DNA of 39,928 bases from Herbaspirillum sp. RV1423 (GTDB lineage: Bacteria > Pseudomonadota > Gammaproteobacteria > Burkholderiales > Burkholderiaceae_D). Made by a program: the position numbers and the translations under genes. A model generated the notes under the pieces. That model saw only the letters and a list, made by a program, of their open reading frames with translations, did not search any database and was not told the DNA's origin. This document shows positions 23,401 through 31,325 of this stretch, piece by piece; the first letter of the stretch is position 1, and the number at the start of each line of letters is the position of its first letter. The DNA lies in assembly GCF_000577615.1 (NCBI RefSeq), contig NZ_CBXX010000044.1:1-39928 (forward strand). The letters are read 5' to 3'.

Positions 23401-24420
23401 TCAGACCTGTTTAATTTTCTTGATGTGGCGATGGATCGTCTCAAGTAAAGCGCCTTTGGCGACAGCGAGGTGACGCTCCATATCGGTTGCGTTAAGCCCC
23501 TTTTCACCGAACCACTGAAGAAGCACTTGAAACTGCCCCGCGCGCGTCTCAACCGAGAAACCCCCATCGCTCTCCGGCACAAGAGAATCAGTCCTATGGG
23601 AACGCCAGGCCCAATTTTCCACCTCTGGCAGTACGAGCGAAAATCGCAAGTTAGCAAGATTCTGCTCGAGGGCGAAGTCAATGTCGACCTCAAGATGCCA
23701 CACAACTGGGTTATAGGTATCTGGTTGAAAGGCGAAGATACGCACCTCTGGACAAACCGCAGCCAATACGCGCCTGGCCAAAGCGGTACGCACCGATCTA
23801 ATCGTATCCGAGGGATTCGCTCTCTGTTTGACACCGCGGATGGAAAGTCCGCCACGCCACACGCCATCCAGCAACCGAGTTGTCAAAAGTTCGGCGCCCT
23901 CACCACCTCTTGTCACCGACAAGTGGCGATCTGGATTTTCGTAACGGTGAGAGTGACCATCAACGAGCTTGGCGTTAGTACCGCCGTCGGCCGACAAAAA
24001 CTCCGGGATCAAGAATTTAGGCGAACTCTCAACTACATGCAGCGGTGCATTGATCACCCGTACCATAACGTCATATAAATCGTCGTGATACTTGGCGGCT
24101 CCTTGACGATCGTATGGGGCTCTGATGACTTTGATGTCGACCTCGACGCCACCAACAATTGCGGATATGGCGTCCGCTTCGCGCCAGTTTCTTTCTGTCG
24201 ACAGCTTTGCACGAAATAGGAGCGATGAAAACGATGATATTGGCACCACCAACCCCCTGTCGAGCAAACTTAGCAGGGACGCCTGGGGCTTACCTATGAA
24301 GCCATAGGCCAAACCATCGCGTAACGGGAAGGGAAAAACTCGGAAAAGATTGCTTGCGGCGGCGTCGATTTTTTTAACAATCGACGAAAAGACTTCCCGC
24401 GTCAAATTTTGGGATGACAT
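23401..24420 (-). CDS. Hypothetical protein (339 aa)
   Basis: An intact soluble protein started by MSSQNLTREVFSSIV with GAGGA four bases before ATG. Two halves are visible: a helical-to-beta N-terminal part (FPFPLRDGLAYGFIGKPQAS, GGVEVDIKVIRAPYD) and a beta-rich C-terminal part (PVVWHLEVDIDFALEQNLAN). It carries no signal peptide or known motif. It lies within the leftward cluster, 79 bases before the 71-residue membrane protein, so a role with the other cluster genes is possible. Not recognised. Confidence 0.7.
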   Translation of the reverse strand: MSSQNLTREVFSSIVKKIDAAASNLFRVFPFPLRDGLAYGFIGKPQASLLSLLDRGLVVPISSFSSLLFRAKLSTERNWREADAISAIVGGVEVDIKVIRAPYDRQGAAKYHDDLYDVMVRVINAPLHVVESSPKFLIPEFLSADGGTNAKLVDGHSHRYENPDRHLSVTRGGEGAELLTTRLLDGVWRGGLSIRGVKQRANPSDTIRSVRTALARRVLAAVCPEVRIFAFQPDTYNPVVWHLEVDIDFALEQNLANLRFSLVLPEVENWAWRSHRTDSLVPESDGGFSVETRAGQFQVLLQWFGEKGLNATDMERHLAVAKGALLETIHRHIKKIKQV

Positions 24421-24441
24421 ATCGTCCTCGAACAGGAATTA

Positions 24442-24478
24442 TCGTTTCGAACTCCGCATTTACTACATTTCGAAACGA
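24442..24478. repeat. Perfect inverted repeat upstream of the 339-residue gene
   Basis: TCGTTTCGAA (24442-24451), 17-base gap, TTCGAAACGA (24469-24478). It lies 21 bases upstream of the ATG at 24420, either as an operator or as an mRNA hairpin. The next bases, TCCT-GTTCG-AGGA on the minus strand, can also cover the ribosome site. Confidence 0.55.
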
Positions 24479-24502
24479 ACAAGTTCGGGAAAACATGACT
24501 TG

Positions 24503-24673
24503 ATGCAGATTCGACTAAGCGGCGGAGAGACGCTCCAGCTGATGATTGCTGAGCCCGTAAGGCATGCGCTTAGGATAACTCAAATCGGTAAGATTTTCAC
24601 GACAGTGTTCGATTTACACCACGACCATTTTGTAGCAAGGCATTTGACTATGCATCCGCCATTTGCAGATTAA
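24503..24673 (+). pseudogene. Possible C-terminal fragment of a STAS-domain protein
   Basis: On the opposite strand in a 250-base gap, the frame reads SGGETLQLMIAEPVRHALRI then TQIGKIFTTVFD. That resembles the end of anti-sigma-factor antagonist STAS domains (GG.L.L....VR..L..T.L...F.). The upstream residues of the frame do not fit a STAS domain and there is no ribosome site, so it would be a remnant. Chance similarity is possible. Confidence 0.3.
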
Positions 24674-25251
24674 TCAACTAACGCAGCCGCCTTGAGCTCA
24701 ACGAGATTGACGAAGTCCACATTCGATATTGCCGCCGGCAGGAGCTCAGAAACTTCCGCTAACTTATTGGCCTTATAGCTGATGAAAAACTTCTCACAGG
24801 AATTGCGATCGGACCATCCGAATCGCCTACAGTTTCTCATCTCCTGTTGTTGTGCGATATTCAAGCCGTGTTGAGCAACCTGGGCCTTCAACACCGTATT
24901 TTGATTCAATTGAAGGCGAGTCAACTCATCGCCAAATGCTTTCTCAGCGGACTTTTTCGCAATGATCCTCAGTGCGCTTTCAGCAAAATACTTAGGCTGC
25001 TGTGAAAGTTCAGTCCAATTGCATCCCGAAGAACTTTCGCACAGTGACTTTTTCTCTTTAATCTCGTTCAATTCGGCATCACTCGCCAAATGATATTTCG
25101 CGCGGGTCAGATATGCCTCGTCCCAACGATCAGAACCAGGACCCCAGAAACTGACAATGGCGCACACAACTGCGAAGAAGATAATTGGATAGACCAAGTT
25201 GTTCATCAAACCTTCTCCAATGCCTTCAACTTGTGACGATTCTGCTTTCAT
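24670..25251 (-). CDS. Single-pass membrane protein with coiled coil (193 aa)
   Basis: Start placed at MKAESSQVEGIGEGLMNNLV, with AAGGA two bases before the ATG; the frame is open 18 codons further. One membrane helix (about residues 18-40, VYPIIFFAVVCAIVSFWG) then a long polar helical domain with four cysteines in two pairs (LCESSSGCNW; NCRRF...NSCEKF), probably disulfides if outside the cytoplasm. It follows the 142-residue gene by 60 bases. No family recognised. Confidence 0.7.
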   Translation of the reverse strand: MKAESSQVEGIGEGLMNNLVYPIIFFAVVCAIVSFWGPGSDRWDEAYLTRAKYHLASDAELNEIKEKKSLCESSSGCNWTELSQQPKYFAESALRIIAKKSAEKAFGDELTRLQLNQNTVLKAQVAQHGLNIAQQQEMRNCRRFGWSDRNSCEKFFISYKANKLAEVSELLPAAISNVDFVNLVELKAAALVD

Positions 25252-25311
25252 TGTCCTTCCCCTATATATCTCTTCAACTTTATTTCTAGCTTGGACGTCC
25301 AACACCGTCGC

Positions 25312-25740
25312 TTACGAGGCAGGAGAGCTTCGCTTCTCCAAAAGGTTCTGGACTTCATGGAGAACGTTAAACACCTTAAAACGAACCTGGGTCGCCGCGG
25401 TATTCGATGCTTTTTTTGTCGCGATTTCGAGATCCATCGCGATTTGAACATCCGGCAAGACTTCGCGAATCGCCTTACTGAGTTTCTTGTAGGCCACTGG
25501 CGCTTCGGCTTTGCGCTTTGCGCCCCCGTATGTCACGGTCTTGAAAAGATCGATCGCAGCTTGCCTCAGTGGTGCGTTTACACCCACCACGATTTTCTTC
25601 ATTTCTTCGTATGTCTCAACTGGTTGCTCTTCGAACCAATCCTTCAATTCCTGCAATCCCTGGATCGCGGACACGATCGCCGCAGCTAGTCCCAAAATTT
25701 CGATTGTCTCGGAATCGAATGAGTCTTTTGTAACTGGCAT
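25312..25740 (-). CDS. Hypothetical helical protein (142 aa)
   Basis: Begins MPVTKDSFDSETIEILGLAA with GAGGA before the ATG. Mildly hydrophobic residues 13-30, then amphipathic helices (GLQELKDWFEEQPVETYEEM, KAIREVLPDVQIAMDLEIAT), then a basic end. No signal or catalytic motif. Same strand as, and 97 bases after, the mini-ATPase ORF; a 9-bp-arm hairpin separates them. Function unknown. Confidence 0.65.
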   Translation of the reverse strand: MPVTKDSFDSETIEILGLAAAIVSAIQGLQELKDWFEEQPVETYEEMKKIVVGVNAPLRQAAIDLFKTVTYGGAKRKAEAPVAYKKLSKAIREVLPDVQIAMDLEIATKKASNTAATQVRFKVFNVLHEVQNLLEKRSSPAS

Positions 25741-25787
25741 TTAGGATCCTCAGGGAGTGAAATGGATGGCTATTATGCCATTTGGAA

Positions 25788-25820
25788 TAGATGCGGTTCC
25801 GAAAAAAAGGGCCGCATCTA
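25788..25820. repeat. Inverted repeat between two leftward genes
   Basis: TAGATGCGG and CCGCATCTA are perfectly complementary over 9 bp with a 15-base loop containing TTTTTTT on the minus strand. It starts 17 bases after the mini-ATPase stop. The T run lies in the loop rather than after the stem, so it may pause or protect RNA rather than terminate. Confidence 0.5.
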
Positions 25821-25837
25821 GACTGTATGATGCACCT

Positions 25838-26044
25838 TCAGCCCTGGCTTGGCCCTTGCTTGAGTTCACCGATCAGGACATGCTCAGGATCCTGGCGCAT
25901 GGCATCACGAACCATGTCGGCATACATCGTAGTTTTTCCTTCCCCGGTTTTTCCACTGATGATCGTTCCAGTAAATGGTTTGCGATCTGTCGTGATGTGC
26001 ACTTCGCGAACATCTTCAATCTGGAGAATACGGTCCTTGGGCAT
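25838..26044 (-). CDS. Mini-ATPase with rearranged secretion-ATPase motifs (68 aa)
   Basis: Starts with AAGGA six bases before ATG. Three motifs of type II/IV secretion ATPases (PilT, VirB11, TraJ/DotB) are visible: IEDVREVHI (Asp-box-like, residues 9-17), SGKTGEGKTT (Walker A, 30-39) and VRDAMRQDPEHVLIGEL (Walker B region, 45-61). In the normal 300-plus-residue enzymes the Asp box lies between the Walker motifs; here it comes first, and the intervening sequence is missing. It is either a degraded, recombined fragment or a tiny protein that is really made. Neighbours are the DUF350 gene and a helical orphan. Confidence 0.6.
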   Translation of the reverse strand: MPKDRILQIEDVREVHITTDRKPFTGTIISGKTGEGKTTMYADMVRDAMRQDPEHVLIGELKQGPSQG

Positions 26045-26211
26045 CTAAGTTCCTTTCAAAATTTGGAGGTTGTTATTCAACATGCCACCGAACGGCAGCA
26101 GAGTTAGATTAAACCGCATGCATTCGGGCAATGCTGGACGTCAACTACCTTGTTTTTACGGTTTATCGCTATCCAAACCATGATTCAGACAACCCGGAGT
26201 CGATTTCTACC

Positions 26212-26595
26212 CTAGTGCGAGATCGACACTGCATTGAGCAAACCTGCTGCGACGGAAAATGTAGCCACGATCAAGCCGGCAGCGACATTGCCGTTTTCGA
26301 TTTCTCGCGCCTGACTGCGCAAACAGATGAACACGACGAACTGCACCGCCGCGGTTATACCGGCCCACAAACACATTTCCACAAGCCCTTGGGTATAGTA
26401 GATTGACGAAAACAAAGGGAAAACAAACCCCAAAATCGCGCCCGCCAGCGTTACCGCGGCCGCAACGTTACCTTCCCGAATCAACGCAAACTCGCGGTAA
26501 GGTGTAAGACGCACGTATGCAGTCACAAAAATTCCAAGCAACAGCATGGAAGTGAAGAAGTACTTAGCGAAGGCGATAACAGCGGCGAGTAGCAT
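26212..26595 (-). CDS. DUF350 (YjfL-type) inner-membrane protein
   Basis: A 127-residue protein with four membrane segments in two similar halves. Each half has the family signature of I..GN.AAA followed by a Gly-rich helix (EFALIREGNVAAAVTLAGAI and IENGNVAAGLIVATFSVAAG). Length is normal for YjfL (about 130). GGAG lies six bases before the ATG at 26595, and it starts 14 bases after the ATP-grasp gene. In E. coli yjfL stands with yjfM and yjfC, matching the order here. Its biochemical role is unknown; it may transport or sense at the membrane in a polyamine-linked stress response. Confidence 0.88.
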   Translation of the reverse strand: MLLAAVIAFAKYFFTSMLLLGIFVTAYVRLTPYREFALIREGNVAAAVTLAGAILGFVFPLFSSIYYTQGLVEMCLWAGITAAVQFVVFICLRSQAREIENGNVAAGLIVATFSVAAGLLNAVSISH

Positions 26596-26609
26596 TGATG
26601 GCTCCGAAA

Positions 26610-27725
26610 TTAAATGAAATAATGCTGCACAAAATTCGACATGTTTGTTGTGATAGGGCTCGTGTCTTCCCGGATCGTCATACCGGCCGGCTGCCCGCCA
26701 ACGATCCAGGCGCCTACGACCGGATAATGGCCATCGAACTCCGGAAGTAAGCACAGCTGTTGCTCAATCCATCCCTCGGCGCCGTAAGGACCGTCATCTT
26801 CTGCGATGACGTTGCCGAGATGAACCAAGCTGACGTTTGCGCCCTCGCGAGAGTAGATAGGCTTCCGAGCAAAGGATTGCAGTTTGCCCGACTCGAAAAA
26901 TGCAGGCAGCAAGTTGGGATGATCCGGATAAAGCTCCCAGAGGATCGGCAGAATTGCCTTGCTGGACAACACCGATTTCCACATCGGCTCGACAAAGCGG
27001 GTGTTGCTTCCAGCAACGTGTGGGCCAAACTCTTCTTTCCAGATCCATTCCCACGGATAAAGCTTGAACAGAGTCTGGATATCTTTACCGGCGCCATCAA
27101 CGAAAATCTTACGGCTGTGATCGTAGCCGATCTCTTCAACAGTGATTTGGACGCCTTCTCGACCGGCTTGAGTCAGGGTGTCCAATAGATACGCCCCAGT
27201 AACCCAATCTTCTTCATTGTCCGCGAGTGTCGCGATATGAACAGAACCATCACCTGGCATTTGCCGCCAATGTTCAATCAGCCTTTCGTGCAGTGAATTG
27301 AACTGATCAGCATCAGGCTTCACATCTTCCATCCACTGCCAGGAGCACACAGCTTGCTCAAGAAGTGATGTAGGCGTGTCGAAATTCAGTTCCAGTAGCT
27401 TCGGAGGATTCATCCCGTCATAGGCAAAATCGAATCGAGCGTAAAGGGAGAAATCACCCCGATCGAATGACGCCTCAATTCCCTCGTGAAATTGCGACGG
27501 GATACCCATTCGACCGAGTTGCTTTGTCTTCAGGACGTGACGCAAAGCATTCATCGACATTGCATTCAATTCTTCCGCTGCTGCCTCAATAGTTTCGATC
27601 TGGGCGAGCGTGAATTCGTATGCAACGGACTCGGACCAATAATTGTCCCAGCTATGGAATGACAGCCCTTGTGTCTCCAGTGTTTGCTTGTAATTCGCGC
27701 GCGGGACGACGTTTAAACGTTTCAT
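26610..27725 (-). CDS. Glutathionylspermidine-synthase-type ATP-grasp ligase (YjfC/YgiC family)
   Basis: A 371-residue ATP-grasp amide ligase, complete relative to YjfC/YgiC. Visible landmarks: ARFDFAYDGMNPPKLLELNF (96-115), DTPTSLLE (116-123), FKLYPWEW (220-227), EPMWKSVLSSKAILPILW (246-263), HPNLLPAF (269-276), KPIYSREGANV (288-298). The related Gsp synthetase domain joins spermidine to glutathione using ATP. Members like this lack the amidase domain, and probably join a polyamine or amine to a peptide or protein end. It starts two bases after the DUF1190 stop, so the two are co-translated. The upstream hss suggests homospermidine as the amine; inferred. Confidence 0.9.
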   Translation of the reverse strand: MKRLNVVPRANYKQTLETQGLSFHSWDNYWSESVAYEFTLAQIETIEAAAEELNAMSMNALRHVLKTKQLGRMGIPSQFHEGIEASFDRGDFSLYARFDFAYDGMNPPKLLELNFDTPTSLLEQAVCSWQWMEDVKPDADQFNSLHERLIEHWRQMPGDGSVHIATLADNEEDWVTGAYLLDTLTQAGREGVQITVEEIGYDHSRKIFVDGAGKDIQTLFKLYPWEWIWKEEFGPHVAGSNTRFVEPMWKSVLSSKAILPILWELYPDHPNLLPAFFESGKLQSFARKPIYSREGANVSLVHLGNVIAEDDGPYGAEGWIEQQLCLLPEFDGHYPVVGAWIVGGQPAGMTIREDTSPITTNMSNFVQHYFI

Positions 27726-27727
27726 GG

Positions 27728-28186
27728 TTAGCCCCCCGCCGAAGAAAATCCGTGGGCAGTACTGCCAAACCCGCCGTGGGAAACGGAAGAAACCGAAGAA
27801 ACTGATGCTCGGCTCACCGACGACGACGAAACCGATCTCGCCACACTCGAACCAGCGGGCGTCAGGTGGCTGTTGCTGACCACTCGACTAGCTCCTGATG
27901 GCTCAACGACGACAGGCTGACCCAAACCGCGGTCCCAATAGTAGCGTGGGCCTAAATATGCCCCACCATGGGCGCCACTGGTGCCAGAAGATGATGTGTT
28001 TGCGGGCTTGCAATTGTCGGTGTCGCCCCAGTCGTCAATGCAGGCCGACTGAGTCGCGTACATCTGCTGTTGAATTTCCAGCTGCTGTGCCTCTCGCGGC
28101 GGTTCGCTTTGATTGGGTTCGCAACCGGTAACTACGGTCACAACCGTTCCGAGCAAAACAAGCTTTACCGAGACCGAACGTTTCAT
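27728..28186 (-). CDS. DUF1190 (YjfM/YgiB-type) lipoprotein
   Basis: A type II signal peptide ends VVTGC, so Cys22 is lipidated. The centre has the family features: QQQMYATQSACIDDWGD with paired cysteines, then the GGAYLGPRYYWDRG block. The C-terminus is Ser/Gly-rich and ends STAHGFSSAGG, an exposed tail like that of YgiB. The tail is a candidate substrate for the ATP-grasp ligase encoded next; that link is inferred from gene order only. The ATG overlaps the end of hss (28183-28186), so translation is coupled. Confidence 0.85.
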   Translation of the reverse strand: MKRSVSVKLVLLGTVVTVVTGCEPNQSEPPREAQQLEIQQQMYATQSACIDDWGDTDNCKPANTSSSGTSGAHGGAYLGPRYYWDRGLGQPVVVEPSGASRVVSNSHLTPAGSSVARSVSSSSVSRASVSSVSSVSHGGFGSTAHGFSSAGG

Positions 28187-29544
28187 GCGTCAACCCCCTT
28201 TTTAATTAAAAATGTTTCAAACGTCATATCTCCCTGAGCACCTGGCGTCCAATCAGTACGGAGAAATCTCAACGACCCCAAATACGACCTGGCAACATCC
28301 AGAACGACCTCGTGATCCATATCCTCGGCTTCAACCACTCCCCTATTGGGATTCAACATCATCCATTTGAGGGCGCCTACAATGCCGGCAGCAACTTGTA
28401 AGGACGTCGCGGAATTGCAGGCGGCAAGGCTTCGAGCTTCATTGGTCTCCAAGCGAGAGCCGTACCAAAAGCCGCCTTTTGTTGTGAGAAACAACAGGCC
28501 CAGATCATCCGATCCATCTCGAATTTCGTCTCGAACAACCGTGGATGAATACGGGGGGCGGTAATTGTTCGCCTTCCACTGCTCGATTGATGCAAGCGTC
28601 ATTGGCGATGGATGGTATGCGTAGTAGACCGTTGGTCTGTACACCACCTCTTGAGCCGTGCGCACCGTAAGGAGACTAGTCAACGATGACGCCTCGTGAT
28701 GTGGGACGGCCAACGCTGATACGGGCCCAACCGCCGGCGCCCATGAATGAACTGGTGTATCTACACCCCGCGTTGTCAGGTAAATGGACGAACGATCCCC
28801 TTGGTTATGGCCAGACGCGCCTGTCGGCCATGAAGGTTCGTGAGTCCCCCAACCGATTTCAGCCTGCTGACGTAGCTCCGAAAGAAAACCGTGGACGGAC
28901 CAGGTATTAACGAACTCGCCTAACAGCGGCGCACGGCCGGTACGTTGGGAGTCGTATTCTGCAATTTGTATCACTCGTACGCCGCAGCACTCTGCCAGTT
29001 GCGCCCAATCTCCATCGAACGGGATGCCGAATTCTGCTGCGATGCGAAGTAGCCCCTCTTTGGCCAAGTGAGTGATCAATCCGGGATTCGCTCCATGAGC
29101 AATGACTGCGGTAGGGGCCCCCTCTTCCGACAGCTCCAGAGCACGCCGGCGCAACTCATAATTTGTTGTCGCGCCGACATCCTGGCCAGCATAACCGCCC
29201 GGCCAAGGTTCAACGCACGTATCGAGATAGTTGACCCCGTTGTCCCTGGACCACTCAATTAGCGCCAAAGACGATACATCGACACTGACGTTAATGATCC
29301 AATCCCCTTGAGTGGCAAACTCAGCCAGTACTTCCGCAAAATTGGATTCAGTAAGAGGTAGGCATAGGTGCGCAATGCCCAGCCGACTGGCATCGCCGGT
29401 GCCATTTTTGTCCGCAGCTATTGCAGTGATCTGGCCTGGAAGGATGTCTAATTCTTTAATCAAGAGCGGCACCAAAGCCGGCCCGACCAAGCCAAACCCC
29501 ACAAGCACAACTCGATCAGGCCTTTGAAAAGATAATGATGACAT
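28183..29544 (-). CDS. hss: Homospermidine synthase
   Basis: An NAD-dependent enzyme that makes homospermidine from two putrescines (or putrescine plus spermidine). The Rossmann motif VLVGFGLVGPAL (13-24) opens the chain. Blocks shared with bacterial Hss follow in order: NVSVDVSSL, YLDTCVEPW, GANPG, FVNTWSVHGFLSE, VYRPTVYYAYHP, GFWYGS, ATSLQVA and GVVEAEDMD. Start placed at MSSLSFQRPDRVVLVGF; the frame is open 26 codons more and the ribosome site is weak. 453 residues is near the usual 470-480. First gene of the unit hss, DUF1190, ligase, DUF350. The upstream gap 29545-29802 must hold the promoter, but none stands out. Confidence 0.92.
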   Translation of the reverse strand: MSSLSFQRPDRVVLVGFGLVGPALVPLLIKELDILPGQITAIAADKNGTGDASRLGIAHLCLPLTESNFAEVLAEFATQGDWIINVSVDVSSLALIEWSRDNGVNYLDTCVEPWPGGYAGQDVGATTNYELRRRALELSEEGAPTAVIAHGANPGLITHLAKEGLLRIAAEFGIPFDGDWAQLAECCGVRVIQIAEYDSQRTGRAPLLGEFVNTWSVHGFLSELRQQAEIGWGTHEPSWPTGASGHNQGDRSSIYLTTRGVDTPVHSWAPAVGPVSALAVPHHEASSLTSLLTVRTAQEVVYRPTVYYAYHPSPMTLASIEQWKANNYRPPYSSTVVRDEIRDGSDDLGLLFLTTKGGFWYGSRLETNEARSLAACNSATSLQVAAGIVGALKWMMLNPNRGVVEAEDMDHEVVLDVARSYLGSLRFLRTDWTPGAQGDMTFETFLIKKGVDA

Positions 29545-29802
29545 TGTTATATTTAGAAACCTTTGATGCTTGAGCGTGCCATAAAGTCTGGATTGTTCAA
29601 GCCCCTGTCCGGTGAGATTCAAGTCGCACGCAAAAGAAGAGTCACAATGATGCCATTGCCGACAAAAAAATATAGGACGCGCAGCACGCGATTTAGCCCC
29701 TTTTCTGTCACTTTTCGAAAACGAAATCTCGATTGCTCCCGGCGCACCGCAATATCTGACGGTAATTGCGAACCGCTCCTAAATTTCTGACAATAAATGC
29801 AA

Positions 29803-29824
29803 AAGCCGACCAACAGGCCGGCTT
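29803..29824 (-). terminator. Probable rho-independent terminator
   Basis: Minus strand AAGCCGGCC-TGTT-GGTCGGCTT, one mismatch in the stem, followed by a short T run (TTTTGCATTT). It lies 18 bases after the stop of the 70-residue HTH gene, isolating it from hss. Confidence 0.7.
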
Positions 29825-29841
29825 CATCTGAACGTCAACTC

Positions 29842-30054
29842 CTATTTGTCTTGTCTGATTAAGGCGTCCCGTAGAGCTTGAACGGCCCAATCCTGACACG
29901 GGCGAGAACTAGACTTTTCAGGATCGTTCAACCAAGAGCGCACAGTCCGGACTGAACACGGGCGATGGGTATGCGCACAAATAATCGCCGCCGCTTGTGC
30001 TTGGGTCAGCTTATTTTCAACAAGGATGGCCTGAAATGCTTCGCGATTATCCAC
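29842..30054 (-). CDS. Small HTH protein (70 aa)
   Basis: Residues 12-46 fit an XRE-like helix-turn-helix (ENKLTQAQAAAIICAHTHRP, CSVRTVRSWLNDPEKSSSRP): a Q.AAA..C helix, then a recognition-type helix RTVRSWL. The rest is an amphipathic helix. Proteins of this size with S.RTVR.WL.D are common in phages and plasmids. It starts one base after the 184-residue membrane gene stops, so they form one unit. DNA target unknown. Confidence 0.7.
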   Translation of the reverse strand: MDNREAFQAILVENKLTQAQAAAIICAHTHRPCSVRTVRSWLNDPEKSSSRPCQDWAVQALRDALIRQDK

Positions 30055-30055
30055 G

Positions 30056-30610
30056 CTATTTATTGACAGCGCTGTTATAGGCGTTCTGTAGATCTTGCAC
30101 CGTTATGCCCTTAGACTTGTTCCCCGCCCGTTCCTCTATCCATGTGACTCTCATTGGGCCTTCCGACGGGACTTCAAGGAGCTTACAAATCCGCCGATGG
30201 ATCGCGACCTGAAACTCACTTCTGGCCTGAAACAATCTTTTGTTCCAAAACATCACTTGCAAGGCGATCGCCATAAAAGCAAAAAGAACGCTTGCAAACA
30301 GAAGCACACGAAGACCTTCTGAAAGTTGAGCGGGAGTGGCGTTTTGGAATGAGGCTATTGCGTCCGTACCGAAGTCCGAATACGCGCAGTATATGGCGTA
30401 CGCTGAAACCATTGTGCCGAGCACAAATATGTAGAGTCTCACGAGATCGATGACGAACCTGGTACTAGCGGCGAGATATTCTCCAGCTTGCGCAAGATAG
30501 AGTCGTTTATCCCGACGAATTTCCGCCAAGATCGCCTTGTATTGCTCCAACGGCACAGAGCCTACTTCAACGTCATGGATGTATACGTGGGCAATAGATG
30601 ATTCGGCCAT
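30056..30610 (-). CDS. Two-helix membrane protein (184 aa)
   Basis: MAESSIAHVYIHDVEVGSVP with GAGGAAAT just before ATG. A cytosolic N-terminal helix, two membrane helices (about residues 54-76 and 102-122), then a basic C-terminal domain (RRICKLLEVPSEGPMRVTWI) with an end helix (TVQDLQNAYNSAVNK). Co-transcribed with the small HTH gene. No family recognised. Confidence 0.7.
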   Translation of the reverse strand: MAESSIAHVYIHDVEVGSVPLEQYKAILAEIRRDKRLYLAQAGEYLAASTRFVIDLVRLYIFVLGTMVSAYAIYCAYSDFGTDAIASFQNATPAQLSEGLRVLLFASVLFAFMAIALQVMFWNKRLFQARSEFQVAIHRRICKLLEVPSEGPMRVTWIEERAGNKSKGITVQDLQNAYNSAVNK

Positions 30611-30751
30611 ATTTCCTCAATTTAGATGTTTGCTGGACTCTAGAGCGAATTTCAATAATAGGCACTTGTGCCTATTCTCGCAAGTTGAATTTGAAACTAC
30701 CGGTTGCTCCCCAACGTGCTTTGGACCATCGACGCCATTCACTTACACCGA

Positions 30752-31018
30752 TCAGAGATTAGAAAAACATGACCCAGACGTTCTGGCATCCTTTATCCTT
30801 ACATCGACAGTGTCGGGATTGGACGCTACGGACGCCCACCCGAAGCGATCAGCCGTTCTGTGGACAGCTGCGCCACAGACAATTACGACGTCGCGATCGA
30901 CAAAGTCAGTCTCAGGCTGTTTGCGGGTGCCGCGTTGTATTTCAGATATTGCATACCCGCGCGCGGCAGCTTCCGGGGCCAAACCGACTCCAAGAAAATT
31001 GAGGCATATATTCTCCAT
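30752..31018 (-). CDS. Hypothetical protein (88 aa), weakly supported
   Basis: Starts MENICLNFLGVGLAPEAAAR; an AGGCG purine stretch lies about eight bases before ATG. Composition is plausible (RDVVIVCGAAVHRTADRFGW) but a longer frame overlaps on the other strand, so coding status is uncertain. In favour is a strong hairpin (31034-31069) placed before the start, as for other small genes here. Function unknown. Confidence 0.4.
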   Translation of the reverse strand: MENICLNFLGVGLAPEAAARGYAISEIQRGTRKQPETDFVDRDVVIVCGAAVHRTADRFGWASVASNPDTVDVRIKDARTSGSCFSNL

Positions 31019-31033
31019 GAGAGATCGCCTGAG

Positions 31034-31069
31034 AAACCCGCCGCCTGGACAGAGTTGCCCAGGCGGTTT
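31034..31069 (-). repeat. GC-rich hairpin upstream of the 88-residue gene
   Basis: Minus strand CCGCCTGG-N10-CCAGGCGG, a perfect 8-bp stem with outer AAA/TTT able to pair across a 4-base bulge. No T run follows, so it is more likely part of a 5' leader than a terminator. Confidence 0.55.
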
Positions 31070-31107
31070 GTGATTGCCGATAATACCGGCGCTATGGTTT
31101 CTTAAAT

Positions 31108-31302
31108 TTAGCCTTCCCAGTGCGCTACCGGCGCCAGGCGCTGGCCGAACTGGTTATAGCTGTGTCCGCACTGGACGCAGTCGCAATCGTCTGCGCCTTC
31201 CAGTTCAACGATTCCCCCGCAGCCACAGCGAACAGAGCCTGGACTGATGAGTTGATACGTTTTCGAATCGCGTGTCGGTGGTTGAATCCAGGCGATGCTC
31301 AT
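31108..31302 (-). CDS. Small zinc-ribbon protein (64 aa)
   Basis: Start placed at MSIAWIQPPTRDSKTYQLIS, where GAAAGGGG lies four bases before ATG. The Cys pattern CGCGGIVELEGADDCDCVQC is a four-Cys-plus ribbon followed by GHSYNQFGQRLA. This C.CGG...C.C..CG..YN..GQ.L form is frequent in small phage and plasmid proteins. Its ATG overlaps the TGA of an eight-codon ORF. Zinc binding is inferred from the cysteines. Confidence 0.72.
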   Translation of the reverse strand: MSIAWIQPPTRDSKTYQLISPGSVRCGCGGIVELEGADDCDCVQCGHSYNQFGQRLAPVAHWEG

Positions 31303-31325
31303 AATGCCCCTTTCCAGATCGTCAT
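31299..31325 (-). CDS. Eight-residue ORF coupled to the zinc-ribbon gene
   Basis: MTIWKGAL. CGGAG lies six bases before the ATG and the stop overlaps the next start (ATGA). It may be a leader peptide or simply a ribosome-loading ORF. Too short for homology. Confidence 0.35.
   Translation of the reverse strand: MTIWKGAL

Noticed and set aside
26045..26083. 12-codon ORF ending just before the mini-ATPase ATG
   Set aside because: Stop abuts the next start, but its own ribosome site is only one base from the ATG, so translation is doubtful.
30537..31073. A 178-codon plus-strand frame
   Set aside because: Overlaps the clear start of the 184-residue membrane gene and has Ser/Thr/Cys-rich, domain-free composition; no ribosome site.
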